Notes: generated by a model from the sequence alone, not told the origin. Positions 1 to 8,582 are shown, numbered from the stretch's first letter. The stretch is 64,000 bases of DNA from an uncultured Oribacterium sp. (GCA_946413525.1 CAMKKZ010000007.1:1-64000), one strand, 5' to 3'. Made by a program: numbers and translations.

Positions 1-140
1 ATCAGAGTGGGTTTTGGCCACTTTGAGTTCATGACAAACCGATGCGGCATCGCATTAGCAAGGCTCGTCTATCAGAGTGGGTTTTGGCCACTTTGAGTTC
101 ATGACAAACCGATGCGGCATCGCATCATTAAGGCTCCTCT
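1..140 (-). repeat. Family A leader repeat, two tandem 70-bp copies
   Basis: Two copies, 1-70 and 71-140, are identical over their first 55 bases and then differ at a few positions. Each holds the two family A hairpins: CAGAGTGG...CCACTTTG around a T/G-rich loop, and GATGCG-GCAT-CGCAT. By analogy with the other copies in the window they should be the leader of a minus-strand gene lying to the left of position 1, whose ribosome site is cut off here. They also form the 3' flank of the YjfB-like gene. Confidence 0.8.
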
Positions 141-146
141 ATCAGA

Positions 147-347
147 CTATATCCGGGTATCGATATATGCTCCCAAATCAGGGTTGACGGACTGCTCCAG
201 CATTTTCACCATGGAAGCTTCCATATCTTCATTAAGTTCCAAAGCCTTGTCCAGCATTTTTATTCCAACAGCCTCCCCAAGGGAACCCGCCCTGGAATGT
301 TCCATTGTTAATAAAGCCGCGCTTGAACCTATGGCAGATATATCCAT
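147..347 (-). CDS. YjfB-like putative motility peptide
   Basis: A 66-residue protein resembling the YjfB family (annotated as putative motility protein in Bacillus and Clostridia). It has the family pattern: an N-terminal MDIS, a central helix with paired hydrophobics (GIKMLDKALELNED), and a C-terminal KMLEQSVNPDLGAYID that matches the family's VQMLEQSV.P.LG..ID ending. There is no signal peptide or membrane segment. The start is supported by AAAAGGAGG just upstream on the minus strand. The molecular role of the family is unknown. No flagellar genes are in the window, so a motility role is only the family label. Confidence 0.75.
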   Translation of the reverse strand: MDISAIGSSAALLTMEHSRAGSLGEAVGIKMLDKALELNEDMEASMVKMLEQSVNPDLGAYIDTRI

Positions 348-604
348 AAATCCTCCTTTTTGAAATATACATCCTAATCTTTACATATTATAGCTATCTC
401 GTCCTATATCTTCAAGCACTTTTACATAAAAGATTATGGCTTTTTTCCGAAAATAACCGTATAATGATAAGAAAAGTTGCTTTGTTTTAAACAGTCTTTG
501 ATTTTTTGAATGGCTTTACTTTGGCACCTGGCATCATTTTTTTGTTGTTTATTTATCCATCATTCTTTATTCTTTTTATTTTTCTCTATTAAGGGAGGTA
601 TTTT

Positions 605-1357
605 ATGTGTTTCAAAAAAAAGACCCCGGCTTTTCTTTTAATGTTAAGCCTTTCTTTTTCCTCTCTTGTCCCTTCCTCTTTGTATGCGGCCGGATGGATT
701 CAGAGTGCGGATGGCCGTTGGTGGTACGGCATTAACGAAGATAACAGCGAATATTACAAAGATGGCTGGCAGATCATTTCCGATGTTTATTATTACTTTG
801 ACAAAGACGGCTGGTGCCTTCAGAACACTCTGACTCCGGATGGATACACAGTTGACGGAAACGGGGCCTGGGTGATAAACGGAGTCGTGCAAAAGGCCGC
901 ATCCATTGCGGGCTCCCTGTACAGGGGTGGTGGCGAAGCGGACGATCCCGGAAGGCAGATTGTGAATTACGCGCGCTCTTTCGTTGACATCCTCCCTTAT
1001 GTCACGGCAGGATCCTCCCTGAAAACAGGCACAGACTGCTCGGGCTTTGTCTGCGAGATATTCAGGCAATTCGGGTATGATTTACCACACAGCACTCTTA
1101 TGCAATATAGATCCACACAGCCCATTTCGCGCGAGGAGCTCCGGGCAGGGGATCTCATCTATTTTTCAAGAACCAATGATCCGGGGAATCTGACTCATGT
1201 TGGTATTTTTGCCGGTTACGATTCAAATACAGGATTTGACATGTTCGTTCATAACACCAATCATGAACGGGGATTTGTAAAATACGATTCATTGTATGAT
1301 ATGGAAACCTGGTCTCAAAAGGCAGTAGCCTATGGCCGCGTCATCAATCATGACTGA
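605..1357 (+). CDS. Secreted NlpC/P60 cell-wall hydrolase with wall-binding repeats
   Basis: A 250-residue exported peptidoglycan endopeptidase. Residues 1-28 form a signal peptide (basic MCFKKK, hydrophobic core, cleavage near LYAAG). Residues 30-95 carry choline-binding-type aromatic repeats (GWIQSADGRWWYG, GWQIISDVYYYFDKDGW). Residues 110-250 are the NlpC/P60 domain, with catalytic Cys145 in TDCSGFVCEIF, His198 in THVGIFAG and a polar third residue probably at His216 (VHNTN). It would cleave stem-peptide bonds, such as gamma-D-Glu-diaminoacid, at the wall. The start is supported by AAGGGAGG 7 bases upstream. It stands alone with short hairpins downstream (1370-1415). Confidence 0.9.
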   Translation: MCFKKKTPAFLLMLSLSFSSLVPSSLYAAGWIQSADGRWWYGINEDNSEYYKDGWQIISDVYYYFDKDGWCLQNTLTPDGYTVDGNGAWVINGVVQKAASIAGSLYRGGGEADDPGRQIVNYARSFVDILPYVTAGSSLKTGTDCSGFVCEIFRQFGYDLPHSTLMQYRSTQPISREELRAGDLIYFSRTNDPGNLTHVGIFAGYDSNTGFDMFVHNTNHERGFVKYDSLYDMETWSQKAVAYGRVINHD

Positions 1358-1460
1358 GCAATTAAAGAAGCATGTATAAACATGCTTAAAAGAGCCAACT
1401 CAGGCTGGCTCATGCCTGAAAAGATCCATAAAAAACAGTTTGCTTTAAAAGGAATTTCTT

Positions 1461-2480
1461 ATGAAAATAATTAGCTTCGCCATTCCATGTTATAATTCAG
1501 CTTCATATATGTCCCGCTGCATTGAGAGCATTCTGCCGGCTGGGGAGGATGCGGAAATCATAATCATAGATGATGGATCGCAAAAAGATGATACCTTGAA
1601 GGTGGCCAAAGAATATGAAAAAAAATATCCGTCCATAGTCAAGGCGATTCATCAGGAGAACGGAGGGCACGGCGAAGCTGTCAATACAGGGCTGATGAAT
1701 GCCACCGGCATTTTTTTCAAAGTAGTGGATTCAGACGACTGGCTGGACAGCGAAGCGCTCCCAAAGGTTATGGAAAAGCTTCGGCAGCAGGTCCATGACC
1801 GACGGCCCGCGGATCTCTTTGTTTGTAATTTCATCTATGACAAGGTAGGACAACGTCATAAAAAAGTCATGAGATACCGCTCCGCTTTTCCTCAGGATTG
1901 TCTCTTTCGTTGGAAGGATGTGCGGCATTTCATGTTGGGCCAATATATTCTCATGCATTCCGTCATTTACAGGACAAAAATACTGCGCAAATGCGGGCTG
2001 AAGCTGCCTAAACATACTTTTTATGTTGATAATCTCTTTGTGTACCAACCTCTTCCCTATGTAAAGAAATTGTATTATATGGACGTGAACCTTTATCATT
2101 ATTTCATAGGGAGAGAGGATCAGTCCGTCAATGAGAGCATTATGATAGGACGGATCGATCAGCAAATTCGTGTCAACAAGCTCATGGCGGAAAGCTGGAA
2201 TCTCTACAAGGTAAAACCCGTGAAACTTCGCAAATACATGCTGAATTACCTTGAGGTAATCACAACAGTATCTTCTGTTCTCGCCATAAAATCCGGAACA
2301 GAAGAAAACATGCTGAAAAAGAAGGAGCTTTGGAACTACTTGAAAAAAAGAAATTTCAGAGTATGGCTAAGGCTGCGGTTTGGTTTCCTGGGAACAGGCG
2401 TGAACCTGCCCGGGAAAATGGGAAACGATCTGACAATTGCCGCCTATAAAATATCTCAGAAGTTTTATGGTTTCAATTAG
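1461..2480 (+). CDS. Glycosyltransferase family 2
   Basis: A 339-residue GT-A fold glycosyltransferase of family 2. The N-terminal nucleotide-sugar binding segment reads ISFAIPCYNSASYMSRCIES, followed by IIIDDGS (about residues 35-41), an ENGGHGEAVNTGL helix, and the metal-binding DSDDW near residue 95. The C-terminal third is basic and lacks clear membrane spans, so the enzyme is probably cytoplasmic or peripheral. Donor and acceptor cannot be told from sequence; transfer to a surface glycan or glycolipid is likely. The start ATG follows AAAAGGAATTTCTT. It converges with dapF, with a strong terminator between them. Confidence 0.88.
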   Translation: MKIISFAIPCYNSASYMSRCIESILPAGEDAEIIIIDDGSQKDDTLKVAKEYEKKYPSIVKAIHQENGGHGEAVNTGLMNATGIFFKVVDSDDWLDSEALPKVMEKLRQQVHDRRPADLFVCNFIYDKVGQRHKKVMRYRSAFPQDCLFRWKDVRHFMLGQYILMHSVIYRTKILRKCGLKLPKHTFYVDNLFVYQPLPYVKKLYYMDVNLYHYFIGREDQSVNESIMIGRIDQQIRVNKLMAESWNLYKVKPVKLRKYMLNYLEVITTVSSVLAIKSGTEENMLKKKELWNYLKKRNFRVWLRLRFGFLGTGVNLPGKMGNDLTIAAYKISQKFYGFN

Positions 2481-2510
2481 CCTTTAACATGACTCCGCCA
2501 CATGACTCTT

Positions 2511-2582
2511 ACTACTCGCCCGCGGGGCTGCGTCCGGCGCAAGCCGGAATGTTTCCTTACGCAGCCCTTGCAATAATAAAAA
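2511..2582 (-). repeat. Family B structured repeat next to a terminator (copy B1)
   Basis: A GC-rich hairpin element: GGGCTGCGTCCGGC, a GCAA turn, GCCGG, then TTACGCAGCCC. It is followed by an AATAATAAAAA tract that runs into the terminator at 2577-2613. A near-identical copy lies at 61491-61554 and a diverged one at 59228-59303. In minus-strand sense each follows a terminator T-tract reading TTTTTATTAT. Function unknown. Confidence 0.7.
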
Positions 2583-2613
2583 AAGCTGCCTGGATATTCC
2601 GGGCAGCTTTTCT
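2577..2613. terminator. Bidirectional terminator between glycosyltransferase and dapF
   Basis: The stem AAAAGCTGCCTGG / CCGGGCAGCTTTT has a 5-base loop, an A-tract on one side and a T-tract on the other. It serves the convergent genes on both strands. Confidence 0.85.
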
Positions 2614-2645
2614 TGGAAGAATCTTTTCTTGTAATTATGAAGAAT

Positions 2646-3578
2646 TCAGGAATCCCCGTAAGGATAATCTCCTTCAAATACTTCAACTGCCGGCCCTTCC
2701 ATATGAAAAAACTTTTTTGCGACATCGGTTTTTATGAAGAGATCCCCTCCGGCCAAATGAACAAGTACCTCATTTTCAAGCTTGCCTAAATATATGCCGG
2801 CTGCCACAGCCGCCGTGGCGCCGGTGCCGCAGGCAAGCGTCTCCCCGGATCCTCTTTCCCAAACACGGAAGTTAATTTCCGAAGGACTTACTATGTCGAC
2901 AAATTCAGAGTTGACTTTGTCAGGAAATCGCGGATGATTTTCAAAATATTGCCCATATTTCAAAAGATCCAATTGGGACACTTTTTTTACCTTCAAAGCA
3001 GGATTGTCCTCAAGAAAGTATATGGCATGTGGATTTCCTACATTTATTGGAACAAAACAAAGATCCATGCCGCAGATTTCAATGGTCTCCTTCAGATTTC
3101 CATCCAGCCTGGCCTCACCCATGGCTACCGAAGCACGGGCAACCCTCCCGTTTTCTTTGAATAAACGAATCTCGCGAATGCCGGCCTTTGTCTCAATGAA
3201 AGCCGTGTCCCTCTCCTTGGGAATGATTCCATGATCATAGATATATTTGGCAACGCAGCGGATACCATTACCGCACATACTCCCCTCGGATCCATCAAGA
3301 TTGAACATATGCATAAAAGCGTCCGCATGCTCCGAAGGTTCAATCAAAATTAATCCATCCGCCCCTACGCCAAAATGCCTGTCGGAAATCTTGATAGCCA
3401 AATCAGATGGATTGCTTATGACATAGTGATCACAAGTTTCTTTCCCGCCCTTGCCGGTCTCTGGCACGCCATCGGTCAAACAGGACGAGGGCAAATCGTC
3501 CCCATTCAGATTTTTTGTGGGAAAACAGTTAATATATACATAATCATTCCCACAACCTTGCATTTTTGTGAATTTCAT
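2646..3578 (-). CDS. dapF: Diaminopimelate epimerase
   Basis: Interconverts LL- and meso-diaminopimelate in lysine and peptidoglycan precursor synthesis, in the cytoplasm. Both active-site cysteine motifs are present: GSMCGNGIRC near residue 100 and ETLACGTGATAA near residue 250. The entry motif MKFTKMQGCGNDYVYIN is also intact. The protein has 310 residues against a usual 270-280; the excess is an insert at about residues 20-55 (polar, three Cys) between the first strand and the conserved LAIKISDRHFGVGADGL. The insert does not look like any of the window's repeats. No other lysine genes are adjacent; the gene is followed by a palindromic repeat on its 5' side. Confidence 0.95.
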   Translation of the reverse strand: MKFTKMQGCGNDYVYINCFPTKNLNGDDLPSSCLTDGVPETGKGGKETCDHYVISNPSDLAIKISDRHFGVGADGLILIEPSEHADAFMHMFNLDGSEGSMCGNGIRCVAKYIYDHGIIPKERDTAFIETKAGIREIRLFKENGRVARASVAMGEARLDGNLKETIEICGMDLCFVPINVGNPHAIYFLEDNPALKVKKVSQLDLLKYGQYFENHPRFPDKVNSEFVDIVSPSEINFRVWERGSGETLACGTGATAAVAAGIYLGKLENEVLVHLAGGDLFIKTDVAKKFFHMEGPAVEVFEGDYPYGDS

Positions 3579-3592
3579 GAGCGCCCTCTATT

Positions 3593-3719
3593 ATAAGCAG
3601 GTATAAACTATGCAATCTGGCATGGTTTCCACGGCACAGGAATGCCGCAGTTAAATCCTGAAAACATATGCCTGAAGCGGATATGAATCATGCATAGCGC
3701 ATAGGTGATACCTGCTTAT
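3593..3719. repeat. Family C palindromic element between dapF and the STAS gene
   Basis: Outer arms ATAAGCAGGTAT (3593-3604) and ATACCTGCTTAT (3708-3719) are perfect inverted repeats. Inside are the family C blocks TATAAACTATGC, CACAGGAATGCCGCAG and ATGCCTGAAGC, shared with 6075-6228 and 40641-40752. Confidence 0.7.
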
Positions 3720-3754
3720 CCTTTAGCTGTTCATCTTCCCGGGGGTATTCGTCA

Positions 3755-4051
3755 TTATTCTATATCCAAAACATCACTGAACCCGGTAATGTCAAAAACT
3801 TCCATGACCAATTCTCCCGCTCCCCGAATCTTCATGCTCCCTTTCTCATCCATTTCATTCTGCGCCATCAGAAGCACTCGCAAACCGGCACTTGAAATAT
3901 ACTCCAAGGAGGAAAGATCAAATATGAGTTCAGTCACATTTTTCAAGCCATCAGCAAACTCTTTTTCCAGATTCGGAGCTGTTTGTGTGTCAAGTCGACC
4001 AATTAATTTGATTGTAAGCTTTGTTCCATCTAAATTTTTTTGAATATCCAT
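3755..4051 (-). CDS. STAS-domain anti-sigma factor antagonist
   Basis: A 98-residue single STAS domain of the SpoIIAA/RsbV type. The phosphorylatable serine sits in the conserved loop YISSAGLRVLL (about residues 51-61). The N-terminal strands KLTIKLIGRLDT and the C-terminal helix MEVFDITGFSDVLD fit the fold. It should bind and neutralise a partner switch kinase, and the kinase-like ATPase at 4240-4656 directly upstream is the obvious partner. No sigma factor gene lies next to the pair, so the final target is not visible here. Confidence 0.9.
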   Translation of the reverse strand: MDIQKNLDGTKLTIKLIGRLDTQTAPNLEKEFADGLKNVTELIFDLSSLEYISSAGLRVLLMAQNEMDEKGSMKIRGAGELVMEVFDITGFSDVLDIE

Positions 4052-4189
4052 AATCTGTATATATCCTCCAGCCCTATTTCGACTTATTCGATTATATTCA
4101 GCAGCTATTCAGCCAGTGGCCTTTACTGCAGGGTTCATATAGAAATGCAAAAAAGCCTCATTCACACTCAGAATACACATAAGGGTAAG

Positions 4190-4236
4190 ATCCGAAGCAT
4201 TCCTTGTGCCGCAGAAAAACCTGTAGCTTTTCTGAA
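4190..4236. repeat. Fragment of a family C element
   Basis: The block GCATTCCTTGTGCCGCAG followed by AAAAACC matches the right half of the element at 6190-6228. The rest of the 188-base gap between the STAS and ATPase genes (4052-4239) holds nothing I recognise. Confidence 0.4.
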
Positions 4237-4239
4237 TAG

Positions 4240-4656
4240 TCACGATTTCCAGCTTTTTTCTACTGTCAGGCAATTCCTGCCTTCCGCATACTCATAAAAA
4301 ACATTATCCATTGTTTTCTTAACGATGTAAATGCCCAAGCCACCGATTGGACGATTTTCAATAGAAAGGGAGACATCCGGATCTCTTTTTTTCAAAGGGT
4401 CATAGGGTATGCCGCCATCCAAAAAAAACATTCGAACGCCTCCCCCCTCATCAATAAGCTCTAATTTCATCGTCATATACCCTTTTTCCCCATTTGGATA
4501 GGCATATTGACATATATTTGAAAGAATTTCATCAACAGCAATATCGATACGTAATATATCAGAATCCGGGCATCCATTTTCCTTCAGGTATTCTTCCAGA
4601 AAAGACGTCATGGGTTGAATGTTAACGATATCAGCATTAACAGTCAATTCTTTCAT
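4240..4656 (-). CDS. Serine-protein kinase / anti-sigma ATPase (RsbW-SpoIIAB type)
   Basis: A 138-residue GHKL ATPase domain without sensor or histidine box. The N-box reads DIAVDEILSNICQYAYP (about residues 38-54), the G1 region MFFLDGGIPYDP, and the G2 loop RPIGGLGIYIVKKTMD. The family phosphorylates STAS partners and sequesters sigma factors or other targets, which matches the STAS gene 188 bases downstream on the same strand. The start is supported by GGGGAGGGATTCAGGT ATG. Three family A leader repeats lie upstream, within 335 bases of otherwise empty sequence. Confidence 0.85.
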   Translation of the reverse strand: MKELTVNADIVNIQPMTSFLEEYLKENGCPDSDILRIDIAVDEILSNICQYAYPNGEKGYMTMKLELIDEGGGVRMFFLDGGIPYDPLKKRDPDVSLSIENRPIGGLGIYIVKKTMDNVFYEYAEGRNCLTVEKSWKS

Positions 4657-4673
4657 ACCTGAATCCCTCCCCT

Positions 4674-4806
4674 AACTAAAGTGGTTTTTTGGCCGCTTTA
4701 ATTCCTGACAAACAGCGGCGGTATCCCAAGGCTACATGGTATCCCTAAAGTGGTTTTTGGCCGTTTTAGTTCCTGACAAAAAGCAGCGGTATCGCAAGCT
4801 ATGCGG
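4674..4806 (-). repeat. Family A leader repeats, tandem pair upstream of the anti-sigma ATPase
   Basis: Copies at about 4674-4744 and 4745-4806. Both contain AAAGTGG..GGCCGCTTT or AAAGTGG..GGCCGTTTT hairpins, then CCTGACAAA and a CAGCGG-TATC block. The first copy begins 2 bases from the GGGGAGG ribosome site of the ATPase gene. Confidence 0.8.
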
Positions 4807-4910
4807 TAAAGCAACATTATCCGTTAGACGATTTAGAAATAATAGAAATGCGCGGCAAGCGCCGCGCAAGCTTGTCAGTCACTTTGCAGCGCCCGACCAG
4901 AGTCAGTCCC

Positions 4911-4980
4911 CAATTAAAGTGGTTTTTGAACCATTTTAATTACCGAGAAACAGATGTGGCATCGCAATCCATACAATTCC
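4911..4980 (-). repeat. Family A leader repeat, third copy upstream of the anti-sigma ATPase
   Basis: Contains TTAAAGTGG / CCATTTTAA around TTTTTGAA, then CCGAGAAACAGATG and GTGGCATCGCAATC. It lies between the S1 gene stop (4992) and the two copies above. The 100 bases between them hold no feature I can name. Confidence 0.75.
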
Positions 4981-4991
4981 ATATAGAAATC

Positions 4992-5891
4992 TCAAAGTAT
5001 TTTTTTTGCGCGCATTAAAGCTCCCAATGATTGTGTAACTGCACCATCACCTTTGAAATTGTCCCTGAAGTTTTCTTTGTTACGTTTCTCTTCCCTGTCT
5101 TCTTTTTCAGCCTCAAGTTCTTTCATGGAGAGGCTTATCCGGCCATCCTGCACTTTGATGACCTTGACGGTCACTTTCTGACCTTCTTTCAACACTTCTC
5201 CAGGTGTACCGACACGTTTGTTGGAAATCTGGGAAACATGCAGAAGACCCGTCACTCCGGATGCGATATTAACGAAAGCTCCGTAATCTTTGATAGTTTC
5301 CACAGTGCCTTCCAGGACACTGCCTACCTTAACAAGCTTTGTCTGCTCCTCACGCAAAACATCTCTTGCGGAAAGAACAAGCTTGTTGTTGTCCCGATCA
5401 ACGGTAATCACCCGCACCTGCAGCCTTTTTCCAACATAATCAGGCAATTCCTTGTCACTGACAAAACCGAGGGAAAGCTTTGAAGCAGGAATGAACGCGC
5501 GAATACCTTCAAGACTTGCTGTAACTCCGCCTTTGACAGCCGCATTCACTTCTACCTCAATGGTAAGCTTTTTCTCAAGATCATCCTTAAGCCTTTCCCA
5601 TTTTTCCATATCCGCCCTTTTGGGACCACCCTGTTTCTTAAGGGAAGCTTCCACATCAGCCTTCATGTCATCCATAGACGGGATTGCTTCAGAAGATGCC
5701 GCGTCCTTCTGTTTGTCTTTTTCTGCTGTTTCCGCTTTCCCCTCATCCCCTTTTACTGTTGCAGCCTCTTCCGCAGTTTCCTTCTTTCCCTCTTCCTCCA
5801 AAGAAGATGAATCCTCAGGCTTCAATGCCGTGTCCACTACAGCTTCATCAACTGCCTCCGTTCCTGTTTCCTTCATTACCTCGTCCGCCAT
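4992..5891 (-). CDS. S1-domain RNA-binding protein
   Basis: A 299-residue cytoplasmic RNA-binding protein related to ribosomal protein S1. Residues 1-85 are low-complexity and acidic (Ala, Glu, Thr, Asp). Residues about 100-180 form a first, S1-like domain (VNAAVKGGVTASLEGIRAFI). Residues about 185-255 are a clear S1 motif (VGSVLEGTVETIKDYGAFVN, GLLHVSQIS). The tail is highly charged. The start was set at 5891 because GAGG precedes ATGGCGGACGAGG at good spacing; an upstream in-frame ATG at 6032 has no ribosome site. Likely roles are translation or mRNA stability; the target is unknown. Confidence 0.88.
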   Translation of the reverse strand: MADEVMKETGTEAVDEAVVDTALKPEDSSSLEEEGKKETAEEAATVKGDEGKAETAEKDKQKDAASSEAIPSMDDMKADVEASLKKQGGPKRADMEKWERLKDDLEKKLTIEVEVNAAVKGGVTASLEGIRAFIPASKLSLGFVSDKELPDYVGKRLQVRVITVDRDNNKLVLSARDVLREEQTKLVKVGSVLEGTVETIKDYGAFVNIASGVTGLLHVSQISNKRVGTPGEVLKEGQKVTVKVIKVQDGRISLSMKELEAEKEDREEKRNKENFRDNFKGDGAVTQSLGALMRAKKIL

Positions 5892-6074
5892 CGCGTCATT
5901 ACCTCGTTTCTTTGATTGATTGATGTGTCCGCACACGTTAGATACTATAACATATTTTCCTAATGAACGGCAACCATTTTCTAATGAAACACATTTGTAC
6001 CATGGTACAAAATCAGCATTATGACTGTTCATAAAGAATAATCAATGATAGAATAGTAATGAAAAAAGTTAGGT

Positions 6075-6228
6075 CATAGTTTATACCTAGGTATAAACTA
6101 TGCATCAAGCATAGTTTATACCGTATTTGGCGCATCCCACAGGGATGCGTCTGAACAAAAAATGCCTTCAGGCATGTTTTGTTCAGATTTTTCCGCAGCA
6201 TTCCTTGTGCTGCGGAAAAACCTACATT
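6075..6228. repeat. Family C multi-hairpin element
   Basis: Four consecutive hairpins. First, a 28-base perfect palindrome at 6075-6102, centred on CCTAGG with CATAGTTTATA arms. Second, GCATCCC-ACA-GGGATGC. Third, CTGAACAAAA ... TTTTGTTCAG enclosing ATGCCTTCAGGCAT. Fourth, TTTTTCCGCAGCA-TTCCT-TGTGCTGCGGAAAAA (in two arms). It lies in the divergent gap between the S1 and cyclophilin genes. Confidence 0.8.
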
Positions 6229-6257
6229 ACTTCAAAGCAGAAAGGAGAATTGATAAA

Positions 6258-6746
6258 ATGGCCAATCCTTTGGTGACAATCACAATGGACAGTGGGAAAG
6301 ACATACTGATTGAACTTTACCCGGATATCGCTCCGGAAACGGTTAAGAATTTCATCAAGCTTGTCAAAGCAGGATTTTATGACGGACTGAGTTTCCACCG
6401 AGTAATCCCCGGATTCATGATTCAGGGAGGGGATCCTGAAGGAAATGGAACAGGAGGTCCCGGGTGGCACATAAAAGGCGAATTCCAGTCAAACGGTTTT
6501 CAAAATACCCTGAAACACACGCGGGGTGTCATTTCCATGGCACGTTCCGTGGATCCAAATTCAGCCGGATCTCAATTTTTCATCATGCATAAAACTGTTT
6601 TACAACTTGATGGACAATATGCGGCATTTGGCAAAATACTCTCTGGCATGGATGAAATTGACCGCATTGCATCTGTCCCAACGGACAATCGCGACAAGCC
6701 ATTGGAACCGGTATTAATGAAGAGCGTTTCTGTTAATGAAGAGTGA
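6258..6746 (+). CDS. Peptidyl-prolyl cis-trans isomerase, cyclophilin type
   Basis: A 162-residue cytoplasmic cyclophilin (no signal peptide) that catalyses proline isomerisation during folding. Conserved active-site segments are present: SFHRVIPGFMIQGGDPEGNG (catalytic Arg in FHRV), then GVISMARS, PNSAGSQFFI and a late QYAAFGKILSGMD. The usual length is about 160-170. The start at 6258 follows AGAAAGGAGAATTGATAAA; a longer in-frame extension upstream runs into the repeat element and has no ribosome site. It converges with ptsI through a shared terminator. Confidence 0.95.
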   Translation: MANPLVTITMDSGKDILIELYPDIAPETVKNFIKLVKAGFYDGLSFHRVIPGFMIQGGDPEGNGTGGPGWHIKGEFQSNGFQNTLKHTRGVISMARSVDPNSAGSQFFIMHKTVLQLDGQYAAFGKILSGMDEIDRIASVPTDNRDKPLEPVLMKSVSVNEE

Positions 6747-6771
6747 GAATAACTGCTCTTCTCCCCCATGC

Positions 6772-6820
6772 ATAGAAAACGGGTGAGGAAGGAATTGCCC
6801 TTCCCCACCCGCTTTCTATG
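6772..6820. terminator. Bidirectional terminator between cyclophilin gene and ptsI
   Basis: A long inverted repeat, ATAGAAAACGGGTG.GGAAGG / CCTTCC.CACCCGCTTTCTAT, with an AATTG loop. It lies between convergent genes. Confidence 0.75.
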
Positions 6821-6892
6821 CTGCGCGTTCTTGTGAGGCTGGCATGAAAAGCTGTCCACGTCACGCGTTTTGATTATTGATCCTTATTTTGT

Positions 6893-8539
6893 TCACTGAC
6901 TGGCATCTTTCGGTTCATTTCTTAAATCAAGGCCACGGATAATCTTCCTCAATGGCAGGATGGAGACGGGGTTCACGGAAAGCTCATCGACTCCCATCCG
7001 TACAAATGTTTCGGTAAGGGATGGATCCGCGCCAAGCTCCCCGCATATGCCGACCCAGGTATTATGACGATGCCCTGCATCGATTGTCATTTTAATTTCA
7101 CGAAGTATGGCCGGGTGATGTGTGTCAAGGAAGGGATCAAGGCCTGCGTTCTGACGGTCGATTGCCAGGGTATATTGTGTCAGATCATTCGTTCCAATTG
7201 AGAAAAAGTCGCATTCCGCCGCCAGTTCATCCGCAATCATGACAGCAGCCGGGGTCTCGATCATGACACCTATACTAAACTCCCCTATTGATACGTTCTT
7301 CTGAAGAAGTTCCTGCCTGCACTCCTCGAGGATTTCCTTGCACTCGCGAAGTTCTCTGGCACTTATGATCATCGGGAACATGATTCCCAGGTTGCCATAG
7401 GCAGAGGCACGAAGCAGGGCTCTGAGCTGGGTTTTGAAGAATTCCTTCCTGGTCAGGCAGATACGGATAGCCCTGACCCCAAGCGCGGGATTTTCTTCCT
7501 TCTTCATATCCATATAATCAACCTGCTTGTCCGCCCCAATGTCACAGGTACGGATAATGACCTGCTTCGGAGCAAGGGTTTCCACGGCCAGACGGTATGA
7601 CTGGAACTGCTCTTCCTCCGTCGGATAATCCTTTGAATTAAGGTAAACGAATTCAGAGCGGAAAAGCCCTACTCCACCGGCATCATTCTGCTGGACAAGG
7701 CCAATATCGGAAGGACCGCCAATATTTGCGTAAACCTTGATTGTTCTTCCGTCTATCGTTGTATTATCCTTTCCCTTCAGTTCCTCGAGGAGGGCTTTTT
7801 TCTTCAAATCCTCATCCTGCTTTTTCTTCAGCGTCTGATGAAGGTCGGGAGTCGGTTCAACATAGGCGCAATGATTATAACCATCAATGATGCCCTCTTT
7901 TCCATCCCAGTCTTCGGATGCTTCCGCGCATTGCACCAGGGCCGGGATGCCCATGGAACGGGCAAGGATGGCTGTGTGGCTGTTAAGCGACCCTTCCTTT
8001 GTGATGATACCCAGAAGGAGGGATTTATCCAGCTTGACAGTTTCGGACGGGGTCAGATCCTTTGCCACAAGGATGGCCGGTTCCGTACCCTGCATAGCGT
8101 CATTGCTGATGCCAAAAAGGACATTCAGAATGGCCTGCTGAATGTCATATATGTCCGCGTCCCGGTTCTTCATATATTCATCATCCATTGACGCGAAGAC
8201 CTTCGCCTGATTGTCAAAGGCTACCTTCGTGGCATATTCCGCGCTATGCTTTTGCTTGGTAATGATTTCACGGGTTGCGTCAATCAAATCCTCGTCATCC
8301 AGCATTTCCGCATGTACCATAAATACCATCGCGCTGTCTTCACCCGCATCCAATAAAGCTTTTTCATACAAAGCATTCTGCTGTTCGATGGCTTTCTGCC
8401 GGGCGTTTTCAAATCTTTCCAGCTCCTTCTCCGTATCCGAAATAATGCTGGCATCAATCTCTACCTTTGGTGCTTTATAGACCTTGATCTTGCCAATTGC
8501 AATACCATTTAAAACACTCTTACCAGTAGCAACTTGCAT
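6893..8539 (-). CDS. ptsI: PTS enzyme I (phosphoenolpyruvate-protein phosphotransferase)
   Basis: A 548-residue EI that takes phosphate from PEP and passes it to HPr. The phosphorylatable His188 sits in GSLNSHTAILARSMGIPALV. The PEP-binding C-terminal barrel carries GLFRSEFVYL, MFPMIISA, GVMIETPAAV and FFSIGTNDLTQYTLAIDR, all intact. Length is slightly below the usual 570-575. The start is supported by GGGGAGGAGAAAT ATG. It follows ptsH by 43 bases and is last in a run with the sucrose permease, so in this organism the general PTS proteins seem co-transcribed with, or next to, one sugar's genes. Confidence 0.96.
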   Translation of the reverse strand: MQVATGKSVLNGIAIGKIKVYKAPKVEIDASIISDTEKELERFENARQKAIEQQNALYEKALLDAGEDSAMVFMVHAEMLDDEDLIDATREIITKQKHSAEYATKVAFDNQAKVFASMDDEYMKNRDADIYDIQQAILNVLFGISNDAMQGTEPAILVAKDLTPSETVKLDKSLLLGIITKEGSLNSHTAILARSMGIPALVQCAEASEDWDGKEGIIDGYNHCAYVEPTPDLHQTLKKKQDEDLKKKALLEELKGKDNTTIDGRTIKVYANIGGPSDIGLVQQNDAGGVGLFRSEFVYLNSKDYPTEEEQFQSYRLAVETLAPKQVIIRTCDIGADKQVDYMDMKKEENPALGVRAIRICLTRKEFFKTQLRALLRASAYGNLGIMFPMIISARELRECKEILEECRQELLQKNVSIGEFSIGVMIETPAAVMIADELAAECDFFSIGTNDLTQYTLAIDRQNAGLDPFLDTHHPAILREIKMTIDAGHRHNTWVGICGELGADPSLTETFVRMGVDELSVNPVSILPLRKIIRGLDLRNEPKDASQ

Positions 8540-8582
8540 ATTTCTCCTCCCCTAAAATATCAAGCTGTGCACGTGCATATAG

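Noticed and set aside
5891..6032. N-terminal extension of the S1 protein to 6032
   Set aside because: The extension lacks a ribosome site and family similarity; the start at 5891 has GAGG at good spacing.
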